A stretch of DNA of 5,209 bases, from the NCBI GenBank assembly GCA_003454415.1, contig DMKG01000083.1, positions 13,088 to 18,296 of the forward strand, in the 5' to 3' direction. Both the position numbers and the translations under genes were made by a program. Origin of the DNA: Alphaproteobacteria bacterium. Its GTDB lineage: Bacteria; Pseudomonadota; Alphaproteobacteria; UBA11222. The notes below the pieces were generated by a model. The model was not told where the DNA came from and made no database searches. It saw only the letters and a list, made by a program, of their open reading frames with translations. Below are positions 4,693 through 5,209 of the stretch, one piece after another. Positions within the stretch are counted from its first letter, which is position 1, and every line of letters starts with the position of its first letter.

Positions 4693-5209
4693 ATGCCGGA
4701 AAATCATGAAATACATAAAAGGGATTCAGACAGCCGCATGTATTGGCGCTTCCTCGCCATGATCGGGGCCTCAACAGCCGTTATGTTCGGGCTGATGTAT
4801 CTCAACACCTATGATCTTGATCATGTATTCTGGAGCGAGACGCGTTTCTGGATGGCCTTTATCATGGGCGCCGCGATGATGGTGGTGATGCTGCTCTTCA
4901 TGTGGGGCATGTACAAGAGCAGATTGAAGAACCTGCTTATTATCGGCGGAGCCGTTGTCATATTTTCTCTCTCTCTTTGGTTTGTGCGCAGTCAGTCGAC
5001 AATCGGGGATAAGGATTATATGCGCGCGATGATTCCGCACCATTCCATTGCGATCCTGACAAGCGAGCGGGCGCATATCCGCGATCCGCGCGTGCGCCAG
5101 CTAGCCCACGATATCATCGTCGCGCAAAGGCGTGAAATTGCCCAGATGAAATACCTTATCGCCGATATCGAAAAAAATGGCTCGCATCTTGCCGAACGCG
5201 TGTCCGAGC
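4693..5209 (+). CDS. DUF305 domain membrane protein, 3' end cut by window edge
   Basis: The 172 codons present stay open to the window end. After a short polar N-terminus there are three hydrophobic segments (about 20-38, 52-73 and 80-98) rich in Met, Phe and Trp. A DUF305 region follows, with DYMRAMIPHHSIAIL (108-122, His116-His117) and VRQLAHDIIVAQRREIAQMKYLI (134-156). The paired His plus the Q-x-x-EI-x-x-M helix is the family signature, a ferritin-like helical fold. The biochemical role is not settled. Membrane-anchored members like this one are often found on plasmids and islands near copper or other metal resistance genes, and His/Met residues would suit metal binding (inference). I expect roughly 20-40 more residues. 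G+C is visibly lower than in the rpiA-gor block, consistent with transfer. Confidence 0.92.
   Translation, partial: MPENHEIHKRDSDSRMYWRFLAMIGASTAVMFGLMYLNTYDLDHVFWSETRFWMAFIMGAAMMVVMLLFMWGMYKSRLKNLLIIGGAVVIFSLSLWFVRSQSTIGDKDYMRAMIPHHSIAILTSERAHIRDPRVRQLAHDIIVAQRREIAQMKYLIADIEKNGSHLAERVSE

Noticed and set aside
4771..5076. Minus-strand open frame of 101 codons rich in His
   Set aside because: It is the antisense of the DUF305 gene; the His runs are the reverse of ATG-rich Met codons.
3706..5209. CRISPR array
   Set aside because: The repeats present are only two-copy, short and adjacent, without regular spacers.

Overview
The window looks like chromosomal DNA from an alphaproteobacterium. The left part is strongly G+C-rich; 2581-2640, for example, is about 73% G+C by hand count. 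The glutathione reductase has the GGTCVIRGCVPKK active-site version common in alphaproteobacteria and plants, and rpiA and gor lie next to each other. I cannot name the genus with confidence.

Layout. Positions 1-3437 are a leftward (minus-strand) block. In transcription order it holds a TTG-started lipoprotein (coiled coil plus OmpA-like C-terminus, 3437-2286), ribose-5-phosphate isomerase A (rpiA, 2120-1398) and glutathione reductase (gor, from 1366, running off the left edge about ten residues before its expected end). The rpiA-gor gap is only 31 bp with a clear Shine-Dalgarno for gor, so these two are very likely cotranscribed. RpiA works in the non-oxidative pentose phosphate pathway. Gor uses NADPH, which the oxidative branch of that pathway supplies, to keep glutathione reduced, so the pair links sugar flux to thiol redox balance. 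The lipoprotein is 165 bp upstream of rpiA and may be a separate unit.

Positions 3438-3705 hold the divergent control region between the leftward block and a rightward tRNA-Arg(ACG) gene (3706-3782, CCA encoded). It contains two palindromes and weak promoter candidates.

Positions 3783-4692 contain no intact gene. The stretch begins with an exact 15-bp tandem repeat touching the tRNA 3' end. It continues with a two-copy imperfect repeat that may be an insertion-sequence relic, a decayed minus-strand reading frame with Nudix-box-like pieces, a perfect TATAAT, a three-tier nested stem-loop (4323-4391), an 11-bp-period tandem repeat and a terminator-like hairpin. From 4693 rightward a gene for a three-span membrane protein with a DUF305 domain begins and runs off the right edge. 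Its DNA is noticeably less G+C-rich (4921-4980 is about 43%). A tRNA 3' end followed by repeats, debris and a DUF305 gene is what the boundary of an acquired region looks like, but no integrase is visible here. The least explained signal in the window is the structured non-coding segment at 4296-4391.
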